DNA of 64,000 bases from NCBI GenBank assembly GCA_019828545.1, contig JACVRA010000160.1, positions 1,163 through 65,162 of the forward strand. Direction: 5' to 3'. A model generated the notes under the pieces. That model was not told where the DNA came from, did not search any database, and was given only the letters and a program-made list of their open reading frames with translations. Shown here in pieces: positions 22,693 through 32,811 of this stretch; the stretch's first letter is position 1, and every line of letters begins with the position of its first letter. The translations under genes and the position numbers were made by a program. The DNA comes from Paracamarosporium sp. OC-R06-R3. Its lineage: Eukaryota > Ascomycota > Dothideomycetes > Pleosporales > Didymosphaeriaceae.

Positions 22693-24269
22693 TCACGCAT
22701 TCAAGATATACTGCGACGCCTTCGAGACCTCAAAGCACCTCTCACATAGCTCCCAAATCTCCTCATTGCACGTAGGTGCATCCTCAATCTCAGTCTGAAC
22801 CCCTTCTTCCTGCAACTCAGCTAAGACCTCTGGCATTTCTAAGCACTTCCACGAATCAGTGGTATGTCGGTTCTTAATTTAATATATTTGGCCAGCTTCG
22901 TAAATATAATGCGGTTCTAGCTTTTCTGCCATCTTCGACTGCTCGGAAGTATGAAAAATTGACAATTTCAATTTATCAACTGAAAGTGGTTCTAGAATCC
23001 CGATGTATGTGTCTTTCTTCTCTAAGGATGTTTAGATAATCTTAAGAAAGGTCATGTCTATATTCCACCTCGATAATCGAATAGTTTGATAGCTCAGAGA
23101 GTACCACGCTAAATAAGACATTAATGGCCAAACCTTTCAGAACTGGGTAAACGTGTGAATCACAAAGTCTGAACTCATTCAGAGAGGGATACAGAAGCCC
23201 CCAAAAAAACTATTCGTGACTGCGGGATCTTGATTCTCATCCCATATCCCTTGGAAATTTGTCTACATATGTATCGGCGTGCAAAGCTGTTCCAGATGGG
23301 CCAGTGTGCAGAAAGGTCGAGCGCCGAATCTGTTCTTAGGATTGGAGTACCCCATGTAGATATCGTTAGAAGAGTAGTCGAAGGGTTCTTGAAGGGTTGT
23401 CTGTGGAAACCATTGTTAGTGCATGTTAGGAAGAATTGTGAAAAGGAACACATGACTGAAACATGGGCGAAAATTCTACAAAATGTGCCAACGTCGTAGT
23501 GCCAACGTTGCAGCTCCTTGCGGCCTCGTTGTGGAATACTGAAAGGTCTTCATGCTTCGACGTGCTTTCAATGGCGGCTTCAGATCATGTACAATGTACG
23601 TAGGAGCACACGATCCTAGTACCAAGTATGATAGGTTCAGAAACCCTAGAGACAACGTAAACAGACTCCGTGCAAAGACCTGAAAGTATCCCACCCACTA
23701 GCTCGAGCAACTCCGAGCCGTGAAATGCTCGAACGTTGACAATTGCAAGTTGACGAGAAATGATATCAGGTAATCCTGGCTGATCATAAGACTCGGGCAG
23801 GTCGGTGAATTCCCCCAAGCTTGAGTATCACCGTAATGCCATAGTCCATGGGAGTGCATTCCGCATAACGGGAATTGCGCGAAATGATAAGCGTTTCAGG
23901 TTGGTTAGAAGGCTTACTAGAATAATGATGTAGGCACCTTGCACACTTGCTCTCAGCAGAAGGCAGAGTTTCGTCAAACGATAGTACCTGTAAATTGGCG
24001 GACGAGAATCAATACCACCAATAAACCACCATTCGATAACCATCATGACTCTTTTCCACACCTCCGAGCTCGAGGTTGCCCCTTTTCTCATACGGTACAT
24101 CGTACCTCACAAGCCCAGTCTCTATTGCTGCTTCCGCAAATAGCGGACAATCTTCTAGGGTGAGAACCTGACCGAGGACTTCGCTAGGGTTTAAAGCCCA
24201 CGCCATAAAGTAATGTAGCTTCTTCCTTTCTGCGATTTTCACTTGTTGTAGAATCTCGAGCTCCATCAT
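22693..24269 (-). pseudogene. Decayed F-box/leucine-rich-like gene
   Basis: On the minus strand a chain of frames carries coherent protein-like sequence broken by frameshifts and stops. In order: WALNPSEVLGQVLTLEDC and YDVPYEKRGNLEL; then LVSLLTNLKRLSFRAIPV and NALPW; then ESYDQPGLPDIISRQL; then YPSLNEFRLCDSHVYPVL; then PLSVDKLKLSIFH; finally EEIWELCERCFEVSKASQY before a TGA at 22693-22695. One frameshift lies in the T/G run near 23,200 and in-frame TAA codons lie near 22,880 and 23,035. The leucine-rich spacing and phrases such as LTNLKRLSFR resemble the C-terminal halves of fungal F-box proteins, but no F-box itself was found. A related remnant may continue to about 24,565. The family label is tentative; the decay is clear. 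Confidence 0.5.
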
Positions 24270-24838
24270 TCTGCGGAGCTGATGGCCCCTAGTACGGGAG
24301 CCGCAGAGTGTGCACCTAAACCCTTTCTAAGTCAGTGCCAGTGAATAAGACCGGAAGATGTAGCTCTTTTACGTAGGTCAATCTTGGTTCTTTGAATAAG
24401 TTCTTGATGAAGAGGTAGAGAGAGCGGTAGCACAGACCTAAAACACGGCGTTCGACGGTGCTTAACACCATCAAATGCAACAGGTCGTAAATCTAGGTCG
24501 TTGAGTGTTACAAGACTCGGATGGCATCGTGACAGAACATTGGTGAAATCAAGGATGCAATGCATAAACTGAGTCCAAACGAATCAGCTTGACTCGCACG
24601 AAGAAGCCAAGCATGTCAGGTTTAGTCGAGGTGCATGAGAGTCGAGTAAGCGTTGGAGAGGTTCCTTTCTATTTTGTCTATTGAACACCTTTTATATATC
24701 CCTAATATTTTGCTCACCTCTTATGTGCTGGACACTCAAGAACAATGAAGATAATCTTATGTACAGAAGCGCCAGTAAACCCTTTTGCGACCATCTAGTA
24801 TATGCATTCTAACTCCGGCAAGTCTCGAAAGTACGCCG
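24270..24838. other. Spacer, possibly with a further pseudogene fragment
   Basis: The minus-strand frame 24332-24565 includes a leucine-containing stretch (SLVTLNDLDLRPVAFDGV) that could be the N-terminal side of the decayed gene below it. Otherwise there is nothing recognisable. It also contains the 3' region of the GH47 gene. Confidence 0.35.
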
Positions 24839-26659
24839 TCATTTCGCTTGCGGCCTGCGCAGCGAGTGTGCCTCTGTATTAAAAACGTATTCGTCTAAGC
24901 TCACAAATTCCGGCTCGGAAAAAATAAGATAAAAATATTTCAACGTCTCGGCCATCCAGAAGCTCTCACACTCATCAGTCTTCTTGGTGCGTTGAGCTTG
25001 CTCAACCATAACATCTTCAATTGCGGAGTGCGCAACGGCCGTCTTCGTTGCATTAGTGATGGCGGAGAACATGTCCCACGCGGCGTCTTGGAGTGCAGAG
25101 TCGCCAGTGATGCGGTAAAGGATAAATATTGACTCGATTGCCTCTGGCCGTAGTAAGAACCTCCTGTCGTCTATCTTGGTCATTCCAGGCTGCAGACCGT
25201 CCTCCTTGATAATCTGCATCGCATCTTTTGTGTTATGAACCACATGCTGGTCTATGACGCCACGATGCCATCGCTCGGTGTCCCAATCGCAGTCATTCGG
25301 ATCCTTACAGGGAACGACGTGAAAGCTTTCGGGCATGATATTGGTTGGTGTGGATCGGTAAGCCCAGATACAACCATCAACTAGTTTTCGTGCGACATTG
25401 AGTTCGTCGGTGCGGTTGAAGATTTTAGCCGCAATGCCGACCATGCCGCCTGCGAAACAGGCGAGATGCTGTGCCTCGGGATCGAGCTTGACCATGCCCA
25501 CACTGCTCATCCGGACGTTGCCTGAGATGAGAATGTCTTGATTTTGAGGGTTTAGTGGGCGGAAAAAGAGATGGTGTTTTGCTGCTTCGATCGCGCGATG
25601 GTATAGAGTGCGGTACTGTCCTTGGAGCCCACCGAGTAGCATATATTCCTTGGGGAAATACTCATACATTGAATCAGACATGGCGCCAAAGGTAAAAGTC
25701 TTGTATGTGGTCAGATCGTTGTCGACGGGGCTCACGGTGATGGGGATGAGCCCGGGAATGGCAGTGGCATTCTGCTGCTTCTCAACTAGATTGGAAATTC
25801 TCTGCACGGCGTCGTAGTATTTTGCATCGCCTGTTAGCTGCGAGAGGCGGGTGAATTCCAAGGTCAAGGAACCCAACTCAGCGCTCAAGGCGCTCATTGG
25901 GGCTTCCTGATGCAGGTGAAGCGCGCCACTATGCTCAGTTAGCCAAATATGTTAGATATGTTGTCAAGAGACACACTTGACCCAGTCCCAGCGTGTGATG
26001 GGAAGACGGTTCGGGGTGTCAAAAGCTCCATATAGCATATCACCGAGCTGCACTGCCTTTTCAAGAAGTACATGATATTTGCCCTCACTCAGGTCGTAGG
26101 CACTTAATAGACCACCTAGATAACGGATGTTCGTTTCAAAGACATTCAGAACAGGTTCTGCCGTGGTACTGAAATCGATCTTCTCTATCGCCCTCAATGC
26201 CAGTTCGAAGTCCTCTTTCAAGCCCATGATGAGCAATGTATCCAAAGAGTCGACCAAGGTAGCGCCGCGATTGCCAAACGTGTTCTTATAGCTCGCTGAA
26301 AGCGGGGTGACTTCATCCTGCAGCCATGCATGCTTTTTGTACCCTTCCCAAGAATGCACAAAGGCTTCCTTGACTGCAGCCTGCCTTTGCACCCTCTCTT
26401 CCTTGTTGTTCTCCGTCTCGACGCCGAAGCGGTGTTGGATGCGAGGGATCGGTAAGGGTGTGCCCGTGGGCAAGGCTATCATGGAGGTGACGGGGTACCG
26501 TTGTGGTATGTCTTTCCACGCGACCGGGCTGGTGATGAGAGACGACGAAGTGCCATTGGCAGGGAGGGGTTCGCTTTGTAGAGCGAGCTGATGGTAAGCT
26601 AAAAACAGAAAGACGGTGACAGTGCAAGCAATGGCGAAGCGACGCAGAAAGAAGCCCAT
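24839..26659 (-). CDS. GH47 alpha-1,2-mannosidase, class I
   Basis: Two exons, 26659-25977 and 25928-24839, encode 590 residues. The 48-nt intron (GTGTGT...GCATAG) joins RWDWVN|GALHLHQEAP in phase 2. The short cytoplasmic tail and one hydrophobic helix (about residues 7-26) mark a type II membrane protein of the ER or Golgi. GH47 blocks include FVHSWEGYKKHAW, TLVDSLDTLLIMGL, VFETNIRYLGGLLSAYDL, LACFAGGM, LRPEAIESIFILYRITG and the terminal NTEAH motif, whose Thr helps bind the catalytic calcium. Such enzymes trim alpha-1,2-linked mannose from N-glycans. It could be the ER Man9 mannosidase or a Golgi mannosidase IA/IB type; the sequence alone does not separate these here. It is divergent from MED20 across about 315 bp. 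Confidence 0.93.
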
Positions 26660-26974
26660 GGCAAGGAAGCAAGGATTATCATGGGTGTCGAACGGAAATG
26701 CAGCAAAGAGACCAACGTTACAAAAGAGAATGAAAGGAGCGAAAAGTGCAGGAGATTCTCGATAGTCGGGAAAAGGAGCGCTGGGGGCCTCTTTGTGGCC
26801 GGCATGCTAGCATGTGGCATCCCCGAGCTGTGCGTTATCGATAAGGGCCGGGGAAGGCGCGATGGGGACGGGTGACGCGTCTTGGGTCGGGAAAGAGCTA
26901 CCCATGCTACTGCACGAGCTACCCCGCACACACGCCGGCCAACAACAAACAATACAAACAACACCTTGGCCGCC
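26660..26974. promoter_or_regulatory. Divergent promoter GH47 / MED20
   Basis: A short interval between two head-to-head genes must serve as promoter for both. It is purine-rich on the plus strand near 26,680-26,760. No TATA box was seen. Confidence 0.6.
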
Positions 26975-27795
26975 ATGAATTACCACGGGTATGTGTGCAC
27001 GCGCTCTGCAACGTCTCGCCCTCGCCCTCGCCCTCGCCCACTGACCTCGGTTGCAGCTTGTACTACGTCCCCAACCAAGGCGCGCAGCTGTCGGCGTCGC
27101 TCGACTTGGTCAAAGCCATTGTGGGCGGCATCGAATCCAACTATCCGCGCGCCGACAAGGCAGGCGCCTGGGCCCTCACCCACCGCATGCTCCGCGACGT
27201 GCCTCCGTACAGCGAAACCGCCCAGCCCGACTACCCACACTCGTACCAGCATCTGCTACACGTATCAAGCATCAGCCCCGACCGCACCTACAATCTCATC
27301 CACCACCAGAGCAGGACTGCCGGCACGCCACCCCAGGTCGCCGTAACATCCGTCCCTCTGAGCCAGACAGATGCGTTCTTCGCCTTCCTCACCAATCAGA
27401 TGCCGCTGCTCTGGAGCCCGCAGCGCATGCTTGACGTGGTAAATGGCAAGACCTACCAAGCGGGCGACTTTGTCGTCTCTGTCGGCGAGCTTCGGTCCAG
27501 ACGCCAGGCCCAGACGAGTAGCCAGAACTCCCCAGGCGTCGTCGTCTGCATCTCCACACACGTTGGTGGCCCGCACGACAATGACGACGTTGTTGCTGAC
27601 GAAGACGACATCGATTTCGAGTACGCGCAAGCTTCGATACGCGAGCTCTGGAGCACTATCAAAAAGGACATCACCTTTGGTCGGTCTGACGTTCGCGAAC
27701 ACATGCAGCTAGCGCGAGACTTTGGCCGTGACGAAGAGCAAGCACGAGAGGCAGTTGCGCGCATGTGGTGCGCGGCACTGGGCCCGAGAGCATAA
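26975..27795 (+). CDS. MED20: Mediator complex subunit 20
   Basis: Two exons, 26975-26988 and 27057-27795, encode 250 residues. The first exon has only 14 nt (MNYHG); the 68-nt intron runs GTATGT...GGTTGCAG and joins MNYHG|LYYVPNQG. The protein starts like fungal Med20, the TBP-related head-module subunit of Mediator, with a beta-strand and then ASLDLVKAIVGGIESNYP. Later come TYNLIHHQ, GDFVVSVGELRSR and GVVVCISTHV, then SIRELWSTIKKD near the C-terminus. The frame is open upstream of this ATG, but the splice model places the start at the ATG followed by a perfect donor. Mediator links activators to RNA polymerase II in the nucleus. Confidence 0.8.
27017..27040 (+). repeat. CGCCCT hexamer repeat in MED20 intron 1
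   Basis: About four tandem copies of a CGCCCT unit form a C/T-rich tract inside the intron, between the donor and the polypyrimidine tract. It may help acceptor recognition in a short intron. Confidence 0.8.
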
Positions 27796-29594
27796 GCTTC
27801 AGACGTCCTTAAGTCCTTGAAGTGCCATCCTCCACGAACCCTGCACATCCATCATCAGCAAACGCTCAGTGCCGATTCATGTTAGACTTATGAACTTCTC
27901 GTCCTTCTTCTCTTTGATTCAGACGCAGCATCCTTGGGTTGGACATTGTCAATCAAACCTACTCTAGGAACGGATGTTGATACATCCGGGTTTAATTCAC
28001 TACGTGGATACGCCATCACCCCTCTTGCCCAGCCGACCACGATGGCCCTGCAGAGTTCGCACTGTTGCTCCTGAAGCAAGATAGAGGGAACGGAAGATAC
28101 ATCATCCTTAACTATATGGTGGTGCGACAGCCTCTTGTAGACTCAGTGCGAAGTGCTCGAAAACGATTAAGCGGCTGAAACCGTAGCCGCAAATCTAACT
28201 TTACATGTGGTTCCAGCATAATAAGAGTTCTATACACTTCAGATGCATCCAATAATTATCCGACTCCTGTCGAAAGAGATTCACCGTTTCGGAATACGAT
28301 TTCAGCTTCAACCTACCCTCCCATTACGCCGGATGATCCTGCAATGCCTCAAGACCCCTGTCGCCGTTCATCTAGTCTCCAGACTAGTAGTATATAGGAA
28401 AGAAACATATGGAGTACCTTCACCAAAGGTGATGGTTCTGTGCTCGGTAAACGATGTACCCACCACTGCGAACGACTAGACACCTACAAAGCATGATTCG
28501 GAGCAATTGGGAACATCAATGTCACTCACAACTAAGCTCATCTCAACTTGAAGTTCAAAATTTGTTGCAGCAGATGAGTTGAAGGTAATCGTCGCCAACT
28601 TGGTCTGCTTGCTGTGTCTATGCGTGAAATCGAGAAAATGATTCTTCACACGGGCTTGTCTCAGGGAGCTTTTGCAAACTGCGTCTTTCTCGTCTTTAGA
28701 ATCCCTTCTTTGTAATATTTCAAGGTCGTTATAGTGCAAATTGATGTGCGGATCGGATGTCGAGTCAAGGCTACATGGCGGTATGTCGCTTTTGTCCGTT
28801 TATCCGTGGGCGTTTGATGAGACTCTACATGGATGCAAGCGTGACGAGTGGTCGTTGTTGGAGGTCGAATATAGACGTATAGAACAGAAAGAGTCTGTTG
28901 CTGCGGCTCCTTCCGACCCTTTTATTAAACAGATCCCGGTGGCCGTGAAAGTTACAAAGATTGACGCTAATCTTTGAGCACTCGTATTATAGTGACATAA
29001 TATCGAGCTAGAATGCCTTCATCTTTCAAGTGGTGTCACGATAAGATTTATCGGGTCAGACTAATTCGTCAAAGAGCATCATCTCGAATTTAGCAATGCG
29101 CTCATCCAGCTTCGTATTCTAGAAGCGAGCTCTACAAGAGTCTACTCAGTTATGGATCGAAACGATAAGGGTCTGGCTGTTTTGAAAGAGCAGTGGCAAT
29201 CCTTCCAGCTGCATTCCGTCGATGACATCTCTGCACTTATTGACATAGGATCGAAACGACCAGCCGAACTGGTTAATACATAGACATCGTGAGTCATTCA
29301 ACATGCCTTCAAAAGATCCTCGTGTGTTTAATTTAGCCATGTAAGAGTCGGCACTATCCTCGCAAGACTTTGTGTTTAGATATATTGAGAAAATGTTCGC
29401 CGCGAGCACCGTGCAATATATTACGATCAGCTCGTTCATGTTCAGAAACGCTTCCAGAGATTCCAAATGACACTCCGACTTTCTGTCCTCAATCGCATGC
29501 ACTTAGCCCCTTTTATTCCACTACACACGCGATGCGCTACTAGGATATCTTGTCAGTTTATTCCCCTATCACACTATTGTGCCCGAGCACAAAC
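27796..29594. other. Gene-free spacer
   Basis: Several frames of 60-118 codons exist (for example 27888-28079 minus, 28741-28977 plus and 29146-29502 minus). None has an initiator context, splice support or recognisable motif that would make it convincing. Old pseudogene fragments cannot be excluded. Confidence 0.45.
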
Positions 29595-30379
29595 ATGTCG
29601 AATCTTGAAGTCCAGCTTTTCACGGAGGAGGATATACCTCGTTTCTTCAAAATCATCTCTGATGCTTTTGTACACGATCACGAATATGTCGACGTTGTGT
29701 TCCACAAGCACGAAACTCCCGAGGGACGCAAAAGCGGAGACGAGCAAATGCTCATGATATTCCGTCACCACCCCAACGGCCACTTTATTAAGGTCTCTGA
29801 CAAGGGCACCGTCAAAATGATTGGCGCAGCGAAGTGGAACATATATAAGGCTGGTGAAATCCCTCCCCAGCCTTACCTATGTGGTCCTTATTAGCCAAAC
29901 GAGGAAGAAGGGGAGTTTGCGAGAGCAATCTTCTATGCTTTCTTCGCGCCGAGATAGAATATTCTCGAGAACAACAGCCATTTGGTTGGTACGCCGCAGC
30001 GCCAACTTGTCAGAATTCTGCTCACTAAAATTCTATAGCGCTCGAAATGGTCATGGTAGACCCGGCTTACCACGCCTAGGGCGCCGGGGGATTGCTTGTG
30101 AAGGGGGTACTGCGCATGCGGATAGGTTAGGTGTGGAGGTAAATTTGCTGTCGAGTCGCAGTGAAGGGTTCGAACTGACTCGGCTAGGCTGTTGTCAAAG
30201 GCTCGGAGCGAGGCCGCAGACTCTATCAGTCAAAAGGATTTGATGACCCTTACTACGAGGTACCCGTGCCCAAGAAGTTTGCAGACCGCCGCAAGCAGAC
30301 GTATTACATGATGAGACGCCCAGCAAAGACTGTGAGTCGAGAATCGGCTCCTACTGGGCCGACAAATGGATTGGCTTAA
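29595..30379 (+). pseudogene. GNAT-family N-acetyltransferase pseudogene
   Basis: The ATG at 29595 opens a frame (MSNLEVQLFTEEDIPRFF...) typical of fungal GNAT proteins. It is cut by TAG at 29892 in a GPY*PNEEEG context and again near 29955 (APR*NILE). Both stops sit where a Trp codon would fit, as TGG-to-TAG changes expected from RIP of the opposite strand. A 50-nt intron 29989-30038 (GTACGC...TATAG) still splices in phase to ALEMVMVDPAYHA, followed by another TAG and GAGGLLVK, the acetyl-CoA loop. A one-base loss near 30,105 shifts the frame; the rest (EGFEL, then DDPYYEVPVPKKF) is readable to the natural stop at 30377-30379. It is a nearly full-length dead gene. Confidence 0.78.
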
Positions 30380-30525
30380 GAAGTATCATATCTTGTACAT
30401 GTTTCAGTACATACCGGATACAGTATATATAAGAGGTATCTAGATACTCTTTGCTTCGACCCGAAATGATATCAGTCGTGAATAAAACTTCAATCCACCA
30501 TTCTATGAGACGATCCTGCTTCTTC

Positions 30526-31935
30526 TCACTCAAACAATTTGAAACCTCCGGGTACCTGGGTCCTGAAAACTCCGTTCGGGTCATACTTCTTCGCCATTCG
30601 ACGCAGAAAAGCATTGTTCTTCACACCATAACTAGAGATTGGTTTCTGATCAGTACCCGCATAGTTTGCGTATACGAAACCTCGCGATAAGCCCATATCC
30701 TTTGCAACCGATTCTATTTTGCCTAGTATCTCTGTGACTTTCATCTGAACCAAGGAGCTCGCATCGACGTCAGACCAAGAAGCAGAAAACAGGAATATTA
30801 TTCCGTTGCCCTCCTCAGGAGAGACCCCAAGAATGTTGTGGTGTGCACCATGCGAGACAAAAACTGTAGGTAGCGGCTCGAAGGTCACGATCCATCGGAG
30901 TGAGCCAGTGACCTCGAAATCGTACAGAGTATCATTGCAGATGTCGAAAATGCGACTAAGAAGTTGTGCTGAGACGCCGTACGTTCCAGTCGAAAATAGT
31001 TGATAGGTCTGCGCGATCACACTCTCGTTCGCAAGTACATGCAGCTCCGTGACCTCCATGGTATTAGAAATACTGGGTACACTGAACAGTTTACTGTATA
31101 CAGCGGGATTGGTCTGCGGTTTTGTGTAAATAGGTGTTGAGAGTAGCGTCCACGCCTTTGCCACTGTGTTGAAAATCGCGGAAGTGGTTATGGACGCATG
31201 CACGTCATAGTGCTCTGCATCTGCAATGTTAGCAAACACATCGAATATCTCACTCCGATACGAAATGTCGTTCACCACATGTCCACCTAGGATTTCGCCC
31301 AGAGGCAACGTGCGGAAGTCGATCCTGGTAACCACTCCGAAGTTGTTCAAGCCGCCTTTGAGTGCGTGGAAGAGGTCTGGATGCGATGTTATGTTCGCAT
31401 TGACAAGGCTTCCATTGGCAAGAACAATCTCAAAATTGTTTGCTGAATCGCATGTGAACCCAACTTGAGGTGAAAAATAGCTGATCCCACCTCCAAGCGT
31501 CAGGCCCCCTACGCCTACCCCACCGTTTCGACCTCCGGCTACTGTCTTGTTGAGAGAGTCAAGATACGTGTAAACGTCGAGCCAACTTGCGCCAGACCCT
31601 ATGTGAGCAATTGAAGCATCTTCGCTCGTCGTGATAGCGTTGAGTTCTGTTAGATCCACCGTGATGCCGTTTTCGATGTTTGCAAAGCCGATTGCGGGAG
31701 CATGGCCCTGCGACTTGATGGCAAACGGACATTCTTGGTTGGTAATCGTAGCAATAATATTGGAAACGTCTTTAGGTGATTTTGGTTTCACTATGCAAAG
31801 AGGAGCAAGCGAAGTCTCTTGGGTCGACCAGTAGGCGCTTTCCGTTGCGGCGTACGCCGTACTGTTTGGGAAAAAGACATTTAGGCTACCGACAACGTTT
31901 AACTGTACGCACTGTGTATCATTTTCAGTTGAAGC
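30526..31935 (-). CDS. BBE-like FAD-dependent oxidoreductase, 5' end uncertain
   Basis: The open frame 31935-30526 encodes up to 469 residues of a berberine-bridge-enzyme-like (FAD_binding_4) oxidase. Visible blocks are PNSTAYAATESAYWSTQE and KPKSPKDVSNIIATI; CPFAIKSQGHAP with the His used for flavin attachment; VDLTELNAI; GVGGLTLGGGISYFS; and FHALKGGLNNFGVVTRID. The C-terminus carries NNAFLRRMAKKYDPNGVF, the normal end of the fold. The second flavin-linking Cys of bicovalent members is absent, so attachment is probably single. Family members usually begin with a signal peptide, but no ATG lies in the open frame upstream of the conserved part. An ATG at 31983-31985 (MAGNSISC) would need a 25-nt intron, which is too short. 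Either a first exon is missed or the gene is losing its start. Substrate unknown. Confidence 0.75.
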   Translation of the reverse strand, partial: ASTENDTQCVQLNVVGSLNVFFPNSTAYAATESAYWSTQETSLAPLCIVKPKSPKDVSNIIATITNQECPFAIKSQGHAPAIGFANIENGITVDLTELNAITTSEDASIAHIGSGASWLDVYTYLDSLNKTVAGGRNGGVGVGGLTLGGGISYFSPQVGFTCDSANNFEIVLANGSLVNANITSHPDLFHALKGGLNNFGVVTRIDFRTLPLGEILGGHVVNDISYRSEIFDVFANIADAEHYDVHASITTSAIFNTVAKAWTLLSTPIYTKPQTNPAVYSKLFSVPSISNTMEVTELHVLANESVIAQTYQLFSTGTYGVSAQLLSRIFDICNDTLYDFEVTGSLRWIVTFEPLPTVFVSHGAHHNILGVSPEEGNGIIFLFSASWSDVDASSLVQMKVTEILGKIESVAKDMGLSRGFVYANYAGTDQKPISSYGVKNNAFLRRMAKKYDPNGVFRTQVPGGFKLFE

Positions 31936-32811
31936 CTAATTAATTAACGTCCACACTCACACAAGATATCGAGTTTCCAGCCATTTTATTAGAGTCCGAA
32001 AGGTTTAGTGATACCTTGGCAAGGCTTTTGGGCTTGGCTGTGGTTTAATGGACTAGGATAGAACTCTCACAGATCTTGAACATAGGCAATTACTAATTAG
32101 TTTTATTGTTGGCGTGAAGTAGCTGCCTAATTCAGTAAGACTGTTCGTGTTACATCTTAAATACGACGCTAAGGATGCATCATCTTACGGTTCAACATAA
32201 ACTTAATTGTGAGCATTTTGTTTGCTACAGCTCACCTAAATTGGTTACCACGTTTAGCTCGAGCGACCTTTTAGGGAGTTCACCCAACAGATCAAGCAGT
32301 CTAAGAAGGAGCTCGTTCGGTTACAGTGTTGAGGCCTCTCAGGCTGAATAGTCAATAAAAACGAGCTCCTTCGTATTTCTGGGAAACACGCCAAAGTTTA
32401 TGCTGGACCCTTTAGCTCCCCCGAATGGATAACGTCGTCTCCTATGGCTGCATACTCACTACTCCTTTTCGATTTTGGATGCTGTCATGGGAAAGACATT
32501 AGAGAAGGATGGGCTTGAACATGAACGTACAGCTGGACATAAAGCAATCAGATATTCATACGCAGCCCGGAGCAAAGTGCCCAATATGGAAATATACGCT
32601 TGGTAGACATGACTCTATTCTCGGACATAACACAATGCGTAAGTATAAGCTGCTATGAGTACCGTCTTTCCAACTCAGAACCGAATAACGCTCGCCAGGG
32701 TATCTCTAAATGCCAAATCCAAACGCCTCTTTACTCTAAAGGTTCCCAACATTCGAGAACGATTATTCCATCCTCCTACAAAAACCACACAATTTCCGTA
32801 AGCGTATCAAC
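31936..32811. other. Spacer between the oxidase gene and SGF73
   Basis: No coding feature recognised. It should hold the oxidase promoter at its left end and the SGF73 3' end at its right. Confidence 0.5.

Noticed and set aside
26872..26974. Upstream in-frame extension of MED20 by an ATG at 26872
   Set aside because: The protein encoded there is unlike the family and a 14-nt exon with a perfect GTATGT donor gives the expected MNYHGLYYVPN start.
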